DNA of 64,000 nt from the NCBI RefSeq assembly GCF_905475395.1, contig NC_058341.1, positions 73,777,597-73,841,596 on the forward strand, read 5' to 3'. Of this stretch, positions 1 to 11,800 are shown in pieces. The notes under the pieces were generated by a model. That model ran no database searches, was not told the origin of the DNA, and worked only from the letters and a program-made list of their open reading frames with translations. The position numbers and the translations under genes were made by a program. Origin of the DNA: Chrysoperla carnea (lineage: Eukaryota; Arthropoda; Insecta; Neuroptera; Chrysopidae). The stretch's first letter is position 1. Every line of letters starts with the position of its first letter.

Positions 1-160
1 ACAATCGTTTGACATACGTTCAGATTGTTAGATAATTTGTTTCATTAAAAAATTTATTTTTAATTGTTGTTACTTAACGTTTTGTACAAGTGTAAATTGA
101 ATTGTAAATTTTATAAAATGAATAAATTTTTATTTAAATATCTGGTCTACAAGATATTAA
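1..160 (+). mobile_element. 3' part of a Gypsy-type LTR, then tRNA-Ser-type primer-binding site
   Basis: The sequence TGGCGCAGCCGGTAAGAT at about 161-178 closely resembles the tRNA-Ser primer-binding site that follows the left LTR in many insect Gypsy elements. The AT-rich stretch before it is therefore read as the end of an LTR whose start lies outside the window. No reverse transcriptase or protease of this element follows, so only a remnant remains. The exact LTR end (about 159-160) is inferred from the primer site and not from a second LTR. Confidence 0.45.
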
Positions 161-494
161 TGGCGCAGCCGGTAAGATAATTTGAGAAAAATATTTTCGA
201 AAAATATTATCGCGTCCATCGTAAATTTGTGTAAATTCTACGAGTGGCTCTTAAGTCTTTGGGACGTATCTACACTCCAAATAAATTTTTAATATCAACC
301 AGAGTACAAAATAAAATTTACTCTGATTGGAAGCAACATTGGAATTGGTTAAATCCATTTCGACTGCATATCGAAGATTTATGGTATTCTTTTTTGGAAT
401 TATCTGGAATTTAAACGTAACAATGTGGTTGGTGTTCATATTTCAAATGTAAGTAAATTTTTTCTTTGTTGAATATTCGAATACCTACACGTTA

Positions 495-785
495 ATGCTC
501 AAACATTCTACTAAATCAAAAGTAAAGAATAAACTGAACTTAAGATTATTCAAAAATTCTAGCTCCGACTCAGATACGGACGAAGATTTATCAACAATTA
601 AAAAAAACAATTCTAAACTACAACAAATAGAAAATTTATTCAATAAAATATTACATAATACTTTATCAAATAATTCAAATTATTCAAAATTAGAAAATAA
701 TAACGCTAATATGGCTACTACTACAGAAATACAATATGAAAAAGATGGGACGGGTAAGTCATTGATGCGTGAACGACGAAAGTAA
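495..785 (+). pseudogene. Possible gag N-terminal fragment after the LTR
   Basis: An ATG-started frame of about 96 codons follows the primer-binding site at the distance expected for gag. It is rich in Lys, Asn and Ser and has a short acidic SSDSDTDED stretch near residue 25. It has no zinc knuckle and stops just where the sequence changes character (about 750-780). I do not recognise the protein; position is the only argument for gag. A chance frame in AT-rich DNA is a real alternative. Confidence 0.22.
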
Positions 786-854
786 GATAAGAAACAAAGG
801 CAATGATTGAACGACGTTTGGAAAAAAAGATAAGCCAAATGGAGGCGGGCTTAT

Positions 855-1181
855 GTGTTAAAAAGATGCAGGGCGGACAAACATTCTGAATCAGGTGGTA
901 GCTCTTATGAAGATGATGTTGATGGTGATGATTTGTTGAAAAAAAGTAGAAGAAAACGTAGTATAGATGCTGACAATTATCATATTAGGAGAATAGTGGA
1001 ACTGAATTCTAAAATTTTAAGTATTTTGGAAAAAGAAATTTTTCAAATGTCAGGTATTAGCTATATTCAAAATAGTATTTACTTTGACATCGATAACAAT
1101 GATGGCTCGATATACGTAACTACAGATCGCATATTTGTAGGGAAATTATCTTTAAAAATTTTGAAATATGTAAGAGATTAA
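855..1181 (+). pseudogene. Unrecognised small frame, likely element fragment
   Basis: A frame of about 108 codons opens with GTG or TTG rather than ATG, so it is probably the inside of an older coding region. The first third is polar and acidic (SYEDDVDGDD) followed by a basic KKSRRKRS patch that could be a nuclear signal. The rest has no motif I recognise. It lies between a gag-like fragment and a palindromic MITE-like repeat. Function unknown. Confidence 0.2.
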
Positions 1182-1194
1182 AAAACTTAATTAA

Positions 1195-1325
1195 TTCCCA
1201 AGCAGAGTTCGCCGGACTAAGACACGTGGCCAAGCATTGGCCCATTAATGGTTAATGGTACTTGGCAATTTTTATTGGGCCATTGCTAGAACCAAGAAAA
1301 GGCCGATGTACGGTTCATAGAGATA
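1195..1325. repeat. Palindromic MITE-like repeat, copy 1
   Basis: This stretch alternates words such as GGCCCATTAATG, TTGGCAATTTTTATTGGGCC and GGCCATTGC, giving imperfect self-complementarity. It resembles the longer copy at 15376-15600, which shares GGGCCATT/CATTGGCCC words and a GCAGAGTT / AACTCTGC edge motif. It is non-coding. The two copies point to one small non-autonomous family. Confidence 0.4.
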
Positions 1326-2068
1326 GCCAGTATATATTTTTTTTATATAGCCAATGTATGGCATATCAACGGCAATTTTATGGCATATCATCATCTACTA
1401 TTACTTATGCAACTTAGGCAATCTTTTAAGCTTAGTATGTATAAAAGGTTGCTTGCCAAACATAATGTTAATGAAATAAAAATTAGTGATTATAAAAGGA
1501 TTAAGATTTAAAAAAGTTTCATAATTCTTGATACAATAAAAGGTAATAATTGAAAGGAATGTTAGGAAATTTAGGTAGTCAATAAATTTAAAATGGATAA
1601 TACATTTGAAATTTTAATGCATTAACCATGGCTATTCAATAACAATCCGTGTCTCTGTTTGAGTGTTGACGAATAAATATCAGTTATTTATATAATTTTT
1701 TTTAATGATAACTATCGATGAAAAAACGATTCTAGTTAACGAAGTTTTGACAGTCGAAGGCTTCTCTTGAAATAAATTTCATCTTTTATTTTTGAAAAAT
1801 AACCATAACAGATGACGTAACAGAATTAAAATATTTGTTTACATGTAAGAGCGACGTGTGGCTCGTATGTATATAATACACTCACTATTAGATAACTATT
1901 TTGTTATTGTTTGGCAGTGACTTACATGTGCAGTCGTGAAAGAGTTCCCTGTGCTATTAGAACGATTGGTCTCTCGACAATACGTAAAATAATTAATAAC
2001 AGCCGTTTATTGAATAGTATTTATTGTCTAGTGTTTTTTTATTATTTTTGATTTAAAATTTTACTAAA
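1326..2068. other. AT-rich spacer and probable 5' region of the tnp2-like element
   Basis: No coding frame of note. About 1380-1850 is plain AT-rich DNA. From about 1850 the sequence probably belongs to the 5' region of the transposon that follows, because it runs directly into its first ATG. I could not identify a terminal inverted repeat or a target duplication here. Confidence 0.3.
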
Positions 2069-2876
2069 ATGTCTAAAAATTATTATAGAGTTAAAAAACA
2101 TCGTACGATGAAAAAAAAAGAAATTAGTGATAGTAATTGTAGTGAAGATCAGTGTCAAGACGATTGTGAAATAATTAATAGTGTAACTGATAATATCTTG
2201 CAAAGTACAAGTGCTAATAGGTACTAGTTTTTCATCAAATAATTTTTCAACAGAAATAGAGCCGTGTGAACATGGCGAACTGGATTCCATAGTTATAGAT
2301 GATTCTACCACAGATTTATCATCAGAAATTTTGTTAAGCCATCAAGAAGCAATAGTAAATAAACCTGGAATTCGAGAAAAAATTCATAAGTGGACGTTGG
2401 ATAATTTAAACGTATTATCTTTAAATACGGTGACTGAACTATTATGTATTCTTCGTGAAGAAGGTCATACAACACTGCCAAAAACTGCACAAACATTATT
2501 GGGTACAACCCATCGTCTTACTTTATATCCAATGTTAAGCTTCAAAAATACTACAGGAGAATATATATATTTAGGAATAGAAGAAGGGTTGAAAAATATT
2601 GTTTGTCCTGAATACAATGGAACTGATTTACAAGTATTTGTACATATTGATGGGATGCAAGTATATAATAATTCCTCGATTACAGTGTGGCCACTATTAA
2701 TTAGATTATATGATGAAAATTACATTACAAGACCATTCATTACTGGAATTTATTGTGGTGACTCCAAAACTGCTGAAGTATCCTTATTTTTGAAAGACTT
2801 TATTGACGAAGTGAATAACCTAACAGATAACGGTAATATTATTGATAAAAGAAAATATAATTTTAATTTTTTGGCA

Positions 2877-2890
2877 TTAATTGCTGATTC
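2877..2890. repeat. Target-site duplication, left copy
   Basis: TTAATTGCTGATTC, identical to 3684-3697. It marks the insertion of the RTE fragment into the tnp2-like transposase gene, at codons reading ALIADS. Confidence 0.88.
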
Positions 2891-3452
2891 CTTGGAGGGT
2901 TACAGATATCTTTCAGAAAAGAAAGAAACAAGGAGGAAATAGAGCGAAGAATATCAATAGCTTGGAAAAGGTACTGGGCGCATAAAGAAATATTCAAATC
3001 ACAACTAAAACCGTCAATTAAGAAAATAGTTATGGACTCAGTGATTTTACCATGTCTCACGTACGGATCTCAAACTTGGACTTTCGACATAAAAACCAGC
3101 AATAAAATACAAACCACACAAAGAAGGATAGAAAGAAGATTATTAGGCGTAAAATTAAGGGATAGAATTAAAAATAAGGACATTCGTAACAAAACCAAGA
3201 TAACCGACGCCTTAACTTTCTCGATGCAAATGAAATGGATGTGGGCGGGACATCTAGCACGCTACGATGACGACAGGTGGACCATTAGAGTGGTGGCAGG
3301 GTCCTAAGGACCGTAGGGCTAGAGGGCGCCCATATGCTAGATGGACAGATGATCTGGTAAGGGCAGCAGGGAAAAATTGGACAACCCTGGCCAGAAATAA
3401 AGAAAGATGGAAGGCCTTGAAGGAGGCTTTTACCCGCAGGGGGTCCATGTAA
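2891..3452 (+). pseudogene. RTE reverse transcriptase C-terminal fragment
   Basis: The translation carries the end of the RT thumb and the tail typical of the RTE/BovB group. Seen are ILPCLTYGSQTW (about 3044-3080), QRRIERRLLGVKLRDRIKN, then WMWAGHLAR, RARGRPYARW and a final AGKNWTTLARNKERWKALKEAF-type region ending at 3452. The frame changes once near 3290, between WAGHLARYDDDRWT and EWWQGPKDRRARGRP. There is an in-frame stop at 2940. The product is non-functional and incomplete. Confidence 0.75.
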
Positions 3453-3683
3453 GCCATGACAGGGCAATGATTTGAAGTCATTGAGTTAATATATTGTTTT
3501 TTGAATAATATGTAATTATAATGAATTAATATGCAACTGAGTTATTTATATAAATTGTACTGAAAAAAATTTTTTTTTTCATCAAGAATTAATTTAAATT
3601 TAAATTGTATAAATTTATATTTTATTTTAAAAATGAATTGTTTTGGCTGCATGGAATTAATAAAGCTTTATTATTATTATTAT
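2891..3683 (+). mobile_element. 5'-truncated RTE-type non-LTR retrotransposon insertion
   Basis: A 793-bp insert bounded by a perfect 14-bp direct repeat, TTAATTGCTGATTC, at 2877-2890 and 3684-3697. It codes for the C-terminal end of a reverse transcriptase, then has a short 3' UTR and a (ATT)n tail at about 3670-3683. A variable-length target duplication and a microsatellite tail fit target-primed reverse transcription by RTE elements. Only the last fifth of the element was copied, as is usual for 5' truncation. Confidence 0.85.
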
Positions 3684-3697
3684 TTAATTGCTGATTC
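3684..3697. repeat. Target-site duplication, right copy
   Basis: TTAATTGCTGATTC, identical to 2877-2890. The transposase frame resumes directly after it, reading QARAFIKC. Confidence 0.88.
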
Positions 3698-4966
3698 ACA
3701 GGCTAGAGCTTTTATAAAATGCATAAAAGCTCCGGGAGGCTATTACGCTTGTGAACGCTGTGAAACTAAAGGTTCAAGTATTGGAGAAAAGCATAAACAA
3801 GTAAGGGTTTATCCAGAAATGAATGCAAAAAAAAGAAATAAAAAATCGTTTAAAAAGAAAAAACAAGAAGACCATCATAAAAAAGATTCTCCTCTACTGC
3901 GATTAAAAAACTTTGACCCTGTAAAATCGGTAGTGATTGACTCAATGCATTTATTATTTCTGGGAGTGATGAAATCCTTATTGGAAAAATGGGTGTTGAT
4001 GTCGAGCATGATAAGATTAAAACGAACTCAAGTGCGACGTCTACGAGATCAAATGTTTTCGTTAAAAAAGAACATAACTTGTGATTTTCAACGGAAACAT
4101 TACGATATAAGTCAAGTGTGTCGATGGAAGGCGACACAATTTCGTTTTTTTCTATTGTATTGCGGGCCAGTTGTTGTTTTAAAGAGTATTTTAGATAAAA
4201 AGTATTATGAACACTTTTTGCTTCTTTGTGTTGCGTGTCGTATTCTTCATAACGACGAACTCGTCAAAACAAACAGCAGTGATGCACGGGTATATTTGAG
4301 AACATTTTTTAGCTTACTACCATCTCTTTATGGAAATAAAGTCCAGCTGCTAAATATGCACTATTTACTTCATATAGTAGATGATGCTGAAAATTTTCAA
4401 ACATCTCTGAGCATATTATCAGCATTTTGGGGCGAGAGTTTTATTGGTAGCTTAAAAAAACTCGTCAAGTCACCTTATAAGCCTCTAGCTCAAATGGTTA
4501 ACCGTTTGAGTGAATTGAAATATGGACAACCATCTAAAATGATTAAGAAACAGAATATTAGTCAAAAAATAATGAAGAATCCACTCGATAATTATTACTA
4601 TAGAGAAAAAAATTATTCAACAATTCGCTCGATCTTGATCAAACAATTCAAAATAACGTCTACATCTCCAGATAATATTATACAGCTGCGGGGAGGAGAA
4701 AAAATGCAAATAAAAAAAATATTATTACTGAAAGAAAAAAATAATGTTAATGCCAGAACTGAGAAAACTAAATTGTTCTTTATTGGCTGTAAATTAATTA
4801 CTGAAATTTATTATTTGACTATCCTACACCTTCTACTGATGTTGGTGTATATGTTGGAACTCAATTTTCAAACAGTGAAACAATGATGTCTGTAAAACTC
4901 ATCGAACACAAGTGTTTATTATTTAACCATAACCAAAAAATCTGTGCTGTTACATTACTTCATTAG

Positions 4967-5301
4967 AAAGAGAGGCAGTGATAGAAAACAGTTGACTATA
5001 TATGTGTATAACGCAATGTTATTTTTATTAGTGTTTTAGTTACATTGGTCCTTGTGTTCACAGTATACATGTGAAGGAAATATAAACAAATGAGGCGAAC
5101 TCAATAAGCTTCTCTTCAACAAGTTTATTGCAGTGTGCGTTAATACTGTGATATATTTATTTTCTATTGTATTAATAGTTTGTGCAAGTTAGTTTTGTCT
5201 TAATCATACGAAGAGAAACACGTCAAATTACTTTATATTTGTGCAATTTGTATCTTAAAGTTAAATTATTGAATTTATTATTTACGTGATATTATTTGTA
5301 A
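4967..5301. other. Non-coding spacer with probable promoter of the next gene
   Basis: AT-rich and without a coding frame. It links the tnp2-like pseudogene to the gene starting at 5302. No clear TATA box stands out and no terminal repeat could be recognised. Confidence 0.3.
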
Positions 5302-7890
5302 ATGGCTGCTGTAACAGAAAATTGCGTAAAATGTTACGCTATTGTGGACTTTATTCAAAAAAGCAGGAAAAAAAAGCGTTCTATCGATTTGGTACCTTCT
5401 TCCTGGGTTTATGACTATGAAGGACAAAGTTTCTGTTATTTCCCTGAACCCGAAGACTACTGTCATCTACCGAAATGGTTAATTGAGTTAAAACCCTATG
5501 AGCAAACTTGGAATGACTATATAGTCACTATTATTTCATACACAGGTGAATGTCAAGTTAATAAAACTTATATTCTACAATTTTTGTATTAAATAATTAA
5601 CTTTCGTTAAAAATTCATTTTTTTATTAGATGATTTAGACCAAGGGTATCGTCGACTACGCAGAGCATTCAAACAATTAGACGTAGAAAGTACCGATACG
5701 GAGATAAATCCTACAAATGTTGAAAATAACGTTTCTATTTTTGATGAAGAAGAAATCAACACTCATCTACAAGATGTACCAAAAATGTCAAAAGGTAAGA
5801 ACATATTTATGTTAGTATTTTATGTTATGTTTATAATAATATGTTCAATACTTTTACAATACATTTTATTAGTAATGAATTGAACATTATTTTGAAGTCT
5901 GCGAAACTTCACCCCCGTGAAGTTGGCCACCGCATTTTTTGTTCCAGAATATAAACCATATGGTTAAGATTATTTATAAAATAGCTTAGTTTTCCATTTT
6001 CACTATTTTTTAACAAAGAACGTAGCCACAGGGAGGTTATATATATGCGAGGGGCAAACTTCACGCACGCTGTGCTGCTTCCTGTGAGGTTAGGACTGAA
6101 ATACTGTAAACGTCAGTTGATAGATATACATTAAAAGACGATTGTTCCAGAATATCAAATTGATCCAACCTCAAATGGGAAAAATGGTTGAGGCTGAGGA
6201 AAAATGAACTCCCGATACTTGAGTAAACACATAGCGCATTCGTTTGTACCAGGCTATTAATAATATTTTTTAAAAGATTACTTATAAACTAGCTGCGTTT
6301 TTTATTTTGGCTCTTTTTTAACCAAAAACGTAGTCACAGGGAGCATTATTTGGATCGGTACTATAAAAGTTATTCTGCGTCGTATTAAAAAAACGCATGT
6401 CAAGGGGGTAGTTTTGGTAGTGTTTGAACTAATTTTGAAGGGTTGTGATGAAAACCTTTACATTTTCCAATAATTCTGTCATTTTGAACTTGTTGCGTGA
6501 AGTTGGCCCCCGCATATATATAACCGCCCTGTGGCTACGTTCTTTGTTTAAAAATAGTGAAAATGGAAAACTAAGCTCTTTCATAAGTAATATTTAAAAA
6601 AATTCTATTAATAGCTTGGTACAAACGAATGCGCTATGTATTTACTCTAGTATCGGGGGTACATTTTTCCTCCCCCACGCCCCGTTTGAGGTTGGATCAA
6701 TTTGATATTCTGGAACAATCGTCTATTAATGTATATCTATCAACTGCAGTTTACAGTATTACAGTACAAACGTCACAAAAAGTAACATTTACATAATTGT
6801 TCATTAGCATATAATTGTCCCCCCATAAGTATCCTCCCCATGGCTGCGGTTTTTAGTAAAAATTACTCAAAATGAAATGCAATACCACTCTAGTAAGAAA
6901 TCGATGATTACAGCTTAATTCAATTGAATTTGCCGGTAACCTTGACGGATCCACAATTAATTGAACTAAAAAGTGAGTGAGTATTCTTTTTTCAGTATGT
7001 TTAAATTATTTACAAAGATTTTCACTTATGGTTATACATTTTTGACATTTTCAGATCAAATAGATACAATGTTGGAGACAAAGTTTTATAACCTCACACT
7101 GATAATGGAAAAAAAAATAGAATCAACGAAAAGAAGCATATTGTATGATATTCAGCACAAAACTGATGAACTTAAAAATACTACAGTTACAACAAATGGA
7201 TCTGCGACATCGATAAATTTAACAGAAGCTAAAAAGAGAGGGATAAATGGATCGTTGCCATTGAAGACATTGGAGGAGTTCGAAGATTTCGATAATAAAC
7301 TCAGAGCGAATGATGAACACAAAGAATCTTTAGTAAGTTATCAATCTGTTAATTTTTATTGTTTTTAATTTTAATGTTTTCAGAAGTCTTTCATAAAACA
7401 TTTCACATGTTTTAATGTTAAATAATTGAATAAATTAAAGAATTAGTAAGTTACAGAAGTTTTTAAATTAATTTATCAAATTTGTATTGCAGATGATTTT
7501 ATATAAGATTATAACAAGGGGCGAATTAAAAATAATGTCTGCTATAAAAAAGACTATGGAAGTGACCATGGAAAAAACGGTGGAGTTAGAATACTCGGGA
7601 ACAGGTCGTACTGTCAATGGCTTGGGGAAAAAAATTTTAGCAATACGGCTACCTACAAATGTTTAGATGGTAAGCTAAGTATGTACACTATAGTGTACGT
7701 ACAAGGTTATACAACAATGAATTTTTAATTGAAGATGAATATTTATATATAAAATTGATGTTTTTCCAGGAGTGCTTTCTGACCAATTTGCGGACTCAGG
7801 AGAGTTGAAAAATTTATCAGGAAAAGTGGGTCGCTGGTTATCTGGTGCAGAGGATCGCCGAGGTGGTCGTAAGGAGCGAACCAAAAAAAA
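5302..7890 (+). pseudogene. Five-exon transposon-associated gene, DUF4806-like, one frameshift
   Basis: Five exons join with consistent phases: 5302-5545, 5630-5794, 7055-7332, 7493-7669 and 7770 to about 7890. The N-terminal part (VVP-like SIDLVPSSWV, then CYFPEPED) and the later LPLKTLEEFEDFDNKL block match a family of insect proteins carrying DUF4806. The end, VLSDQFADSGELKNLSGKVGRWLSGAEDRRGGRKER, is also characteristic. Such genes are common near tnp2-like transposases; a molecular role is not established. Exon 4 needs one more nucleotide to meet exon 5 in frame. The break lies in the A-run at 7627-7633, so the copy is a pseudogene unless the assembly is wrong there. An A-run of 11 near 7885 may also hide the real stop. 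A foldback repeat sits in intron 2. Confidence 0.65.
5925..6780. repeat. Foldback element inside an intron
   Basis: The arm at about 6095-6345 is the inverted copy of about 6505-6770. Shared words include GATAGATATACATTAA, TTGTTCCAGAATATCAAATT and CATAGCGCATTCGTTTGTACCA. A third, partial copy of the inner arm (AACAAAGAACGTAGCCACAGGG) lies at about 5985-6085 in the same orientation as the left arm. The whole block lies between exons 2 and 3 of the DUF4806-like gene and would form a long hairpin if transcribed. Confidence 0.75.
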
Positions 7891-8047
7891 AAATAAACTA
7901 ATAAAATTTATTGTATTTTTAATTCAATATTTTTATAGTCCGAGAGCCGGCTGTGGACAAAACCTATGGATCGAATACATGAACGAGATTGTGTGTGTGA
8001 GTAGTACTCTACAGATGTACTACAGATGTAAACGGAGCCACCGTTAT

Positions 8048-8455
8048 TTGAGGCTGGTTTTGCCCGCATCACGAAAATTTTACGTCACTTCCGGTTACAA
8101 TTTTTTGTGTTTTCTTAAGTGATCGAATACATAATGCAGACTTACATAAAATTGTAGGTTTTCATGTGTACAATAAGATTACCATAGGGTGCCAGACTAA
8201 ATCCACCCGCAACCCTATGGCACCCCTCATCAAAGATATTTTTTTTGTGTCAACCTATGTTATCGAATACATGGATGACTTTATGCTCAAATTAAAGCTT
8301 ATATTTTATACTTTAAGAAAAAAATAGGCTGCCATGATTATTTTGCCCGCATATGCCTGGCTACCTTCTTTAAAATTATTAACATGCATTTAAATACTGT
8401 ATGAAGTCATACATTCTTTAATTTATTTTCTAATATTTTTTCTAACATTTTACTT
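8048..8455 (+). repeat. Left terminal inverted repeat of the Academ-like element
   Basis: Starts TTGAGGCTGGTTTTGCCCGC and includes a near-palindromic core (ACCATAGGGTGCC...GGCACCCC, about 8172-8230). It ends in TAAATACTGTATGAAGTCAT and nearby bases. It pairs with 14812-15372 over its full length with only scattered differences, mainly in A/T runs. Confidence 0.85.
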
Positions 8456-8851
8456 TTTCAAGATTTAGTTAATTGTAAATGTAACAAATAATTTCATTTT
8501 CTTTAAAGGTATGATTTCAGTAGAGTGAGAAAGATAAAAAAACTTATACCAAGCTGCGTTGGAACTTCCAAGTCTCCCTCTATTCACTTCTTTCAGGTAC
8601 ATCTGCGTCGAGGCGACGAGAATTTTGTCCATTTGCTTTATGGTCAAAGTTATATTTATTATAATATAATTGGGGAAATATGACAGGGTAGGGATTCTAT
8701 TACGTGTTCATTTCTAAACGCTTGGGTAACGCTTCTCTACTCTATGCCAGCATTTGATCTCATCGTGTTCTGTCGAGTTTCTTTGCTGTGGTGTGATATT
8801 CTTATTAAATATATATTTTTCTATTGAATATATATTTTCGAAGTTCTACAA

Positions 8852-11800
8852 ATGAATTGTTTTTTGTGTGGAAACTCTGCCAATGTTTTAAAATTAACTG
8901 ATGAGAAATTAAAACAATGTCATCAGATATTGGAGTACAGAGTGGTTAAACAATTCAAATATAGTGACATTATTGTGCCTCAAGATGCTGACAACAATGT
9001 TGGTTATCATTCAGCGTGTTTGAAAAAATTTACAATTCTAAAAGCGCAATATCGTCAAGAATTGAATGAAATGTTTGGAAATGTTGATGTAAGTATTATT
9101 ACTTTTTTGACATTTTTTAATGGCTTCGATACATTAATTATTTTTATATATTCAATAGTACTTGATAAAACTTTCCTACATTAAACTCAAACTGAAAGCT
9201 CTAAATTAAATTATTTATTTTTTGCAGAATTCTCAATGTAGTTCGTCAAGTGTAGGGTTGCTCCAAGAACATTCTGGAAGCGTTTCGCAAGGATCTGACG
9301 TGTTTCCCGAGAGTGATACAACAATGTCAATGGATGTCAGTTTAACCTTGAACACGGTAAGTTTAGAAAACATATTTATTGCTTTCGATTGCTGTACTGC
9401 CTGCCCAGCCCTGATTTAAACGAAGGAAATAATACACTCTGTAGCATTAAGTGTCCATGGTCTTTACCTTACTGCAACTGTTGCTAATTGTTCACTTACA
9501 AAATAGTTTTCAATTGCTTCTCTCAAAGTCTTACACTTTAACTACAGCAACAAGCCCAAAATTTTATTACACTTTTTCCTTTGTCTACTTTGCAAGTGGG
9601 AATGAGACAGGTAGACTCCACTTTCTTACCTGCCCTGTTGGGAACACAAATATATAGAAATGGTCTTCTACCTGTATTTCTTAAACTGATATAAGCCAGA
9701 GCTGGGCAAAGTTTGACTGCAAAGGAACAATTGTAATAGGGTATACCCTATTTCTCTCTCACTCGCACTCCCGAAAGTATACCCGCTCTTCAATCTACCT
9801 GAGGAGCACATGGGAGCGCAAAAAGCACACTTTGTTCAGCTGTGATATAATCAATGCCAGTCCCTTCTCCAATACTATAAATACTTTCATGTCCAAATTA
9901 CATTGTTGAGTCTATAAACTTTAATTTGCTCTTTGAAAATTAATCATTTACTGGGTGTATTTCTGCTAATTCAATTTGTATTCCAGACGACAATGAGTTC
10001 TCTAAGCGTTGTCAGCATGGAGCGAAATGAGCCATCAGCATGTAGCCAAGACATGGATAGTTCACTTGGCGAAGATTTGTCCCAATCAAATACATCAGCA
10101 ATGGAAATTTGTGAAGAAACTCCAGCCACTCCAATTCCATCAACCAGCATGACCAGTGCACAATCATCTGAAGACATAACTGTATGTAATAAACCTATAA
10201 GTTCGCGTAAAAAATGTATCTTTTGTGATAAAGTAGAGCAAATTGTAGGAAAACGGCGACAGTATGTGATAATTAGCTCTTCATATGAAGTTTTCCAGAA
10301 CTTTATGCACTTAGCGGAAATTTTAGACGATAAACAAATGATAGAGGAATTCAATTTGCAAAAAAAGATTCCTTACCATGCCATTTGCCGTACAGTGTAC
10401 CAAAATAAAGCTGAAAAAAAATCGTCAAAACCGAAACATAAAGGTGAATGGCACTTATTAAGATATATACATAAAGAGAGTTTTTCTAGTTTAACAGAGT
10501 TTATAAATCGAGAAGTAGTACGAAATGAAAAAATTTACTTCTTGAGTACTATTTATATGCGTTACAAAGCGATTTTCGATGAAATATGTTTAATTAAAGG
10601 AATTGACAATTGTTTTGGTGATTATACACCACAAAATCTTCAGGAAAAAATTCTTAATGAATACAATGAAGTAGTAGCTATTACCTCATCTAGTGCTCCG
10701 CATAATAAAAAAATAGTTAAAAAAAAAAATTTACAAATGAATAAAGTTTTAACAGATTTTGTTGAAAGCGAAGATAACAAAGTACAAAATGTCGCTTATA
10801 TTGTCCGTAATTCGATAAATGCGATTAAACCCAATTAATTACCAGCTAAAATTACAGTCGACGACATAATTAGAGGTGAATGTCAAGTTCCTGAGGAACT
10901 TTTTAATTTCATGTGTGATCTTATTCAAGGTCCCGATTATAGGCGACGAAATTCAGATGATGATTTAGTAAAAATAAAGTCAATCTGTCAAGATATTATT
11001 TATTGTACTACGAAAGGTAGAATTAAACATCGAAACAATTGATGCTCGGTTTAGCGGTAAAGTCCATGACAAACAGTCGGAAATTATCGACTATGCTAAA
11101 TAATTATAGATCCACGGTCAGTTATAATATTGCTGAGGAATTAGAAACGGAAATGACTACAGTCGCATGTGAAAATGAAAATATCTTACCATCAAGTATT
11201 ACAGCTGATAATACTCTATGCATTAATGTAGCATTTGATAATTATGATAGGTTTGTTGATACAATCAATGGTAAGGATACTTTACATGATACTGTAGGTA
11301 TAGTTTATCAGTTTCCAGCATCTAATAACTTAGAGATTGCAAGACCCAGTACCTCTGTTGAAAATGAAGAGCATTCAACAAATCGCAGAAGACGGAAATT
11401 TGATTTTTTTGGTCGCGATATTCCACCATACCCCAAAAAGCCTGTTGCTGAAAATACCCTTCTACCTCTTAGTGATATTTCTGGAATGATAAGCGGCTGT
11501 AGAGTCTCCAAAGACAGCGCAGTTATAAAAGATATAGTATGGAGTTTATGTTTTTCTTTATTGCCATCAACACCAATGTGGTTAGGTTTTCATAGTAAAC
11601 TTTCCATCGATAACAGTGAAAAACAGATAGTTGATTATTTTCCACCTCTAAACCATTCACCTACAAACTATAGCGTCGTTTATGAAACAATGGTCATTTC
11701 ACAAAAAATTGCCACACAATGTAATCAGCCTAGAATAATTGTGACTTATGATCTTGCCATTGCTAAAATGGCGATGCAAATACAATTAACTGAATGTCCT

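Larger units (their letters stand above)
2069..4966 (+). pseudogene. tnp2/CACTA-like transposase pseudogene, split by a LINE insertion
   Basis: Transposase of the tnp2-like (CACTA/En-Spm-related) group that is common in insect genomes and catalyses excision and integration of its element. The first ATG is at 2069. The frame shifts near 2215, then runs to 2890, is broken by an inserted RTE fragment (2891-3683), and resumes in the same frame at 3698. Landmarks are an FIKCIKA...YYACERCETKG region (zinc-binding C-x2-C, about 3713-3770) and the IDSMHLLFLGVMKSLLEKWV helix (about 3940-3995), which matches the family's D-x-MH signature. A further frameshift near 4817, in a short T-run, hides the true C-terminus ending at 4966. 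The protein cannot be made as it stands. It lies upstream of, and in the same direction as, the gene at 5302, which may belong to the same element. Confidence 0.72.

Noticed and set aside
7627..7633. Programmed ribosomal frameshift in the DUF4806-like gene
   Set aside because: The A-run is a plain homopolymer without stimulatory structure, and similar breaks occur in unrelated genes, so error or decay is simpler.
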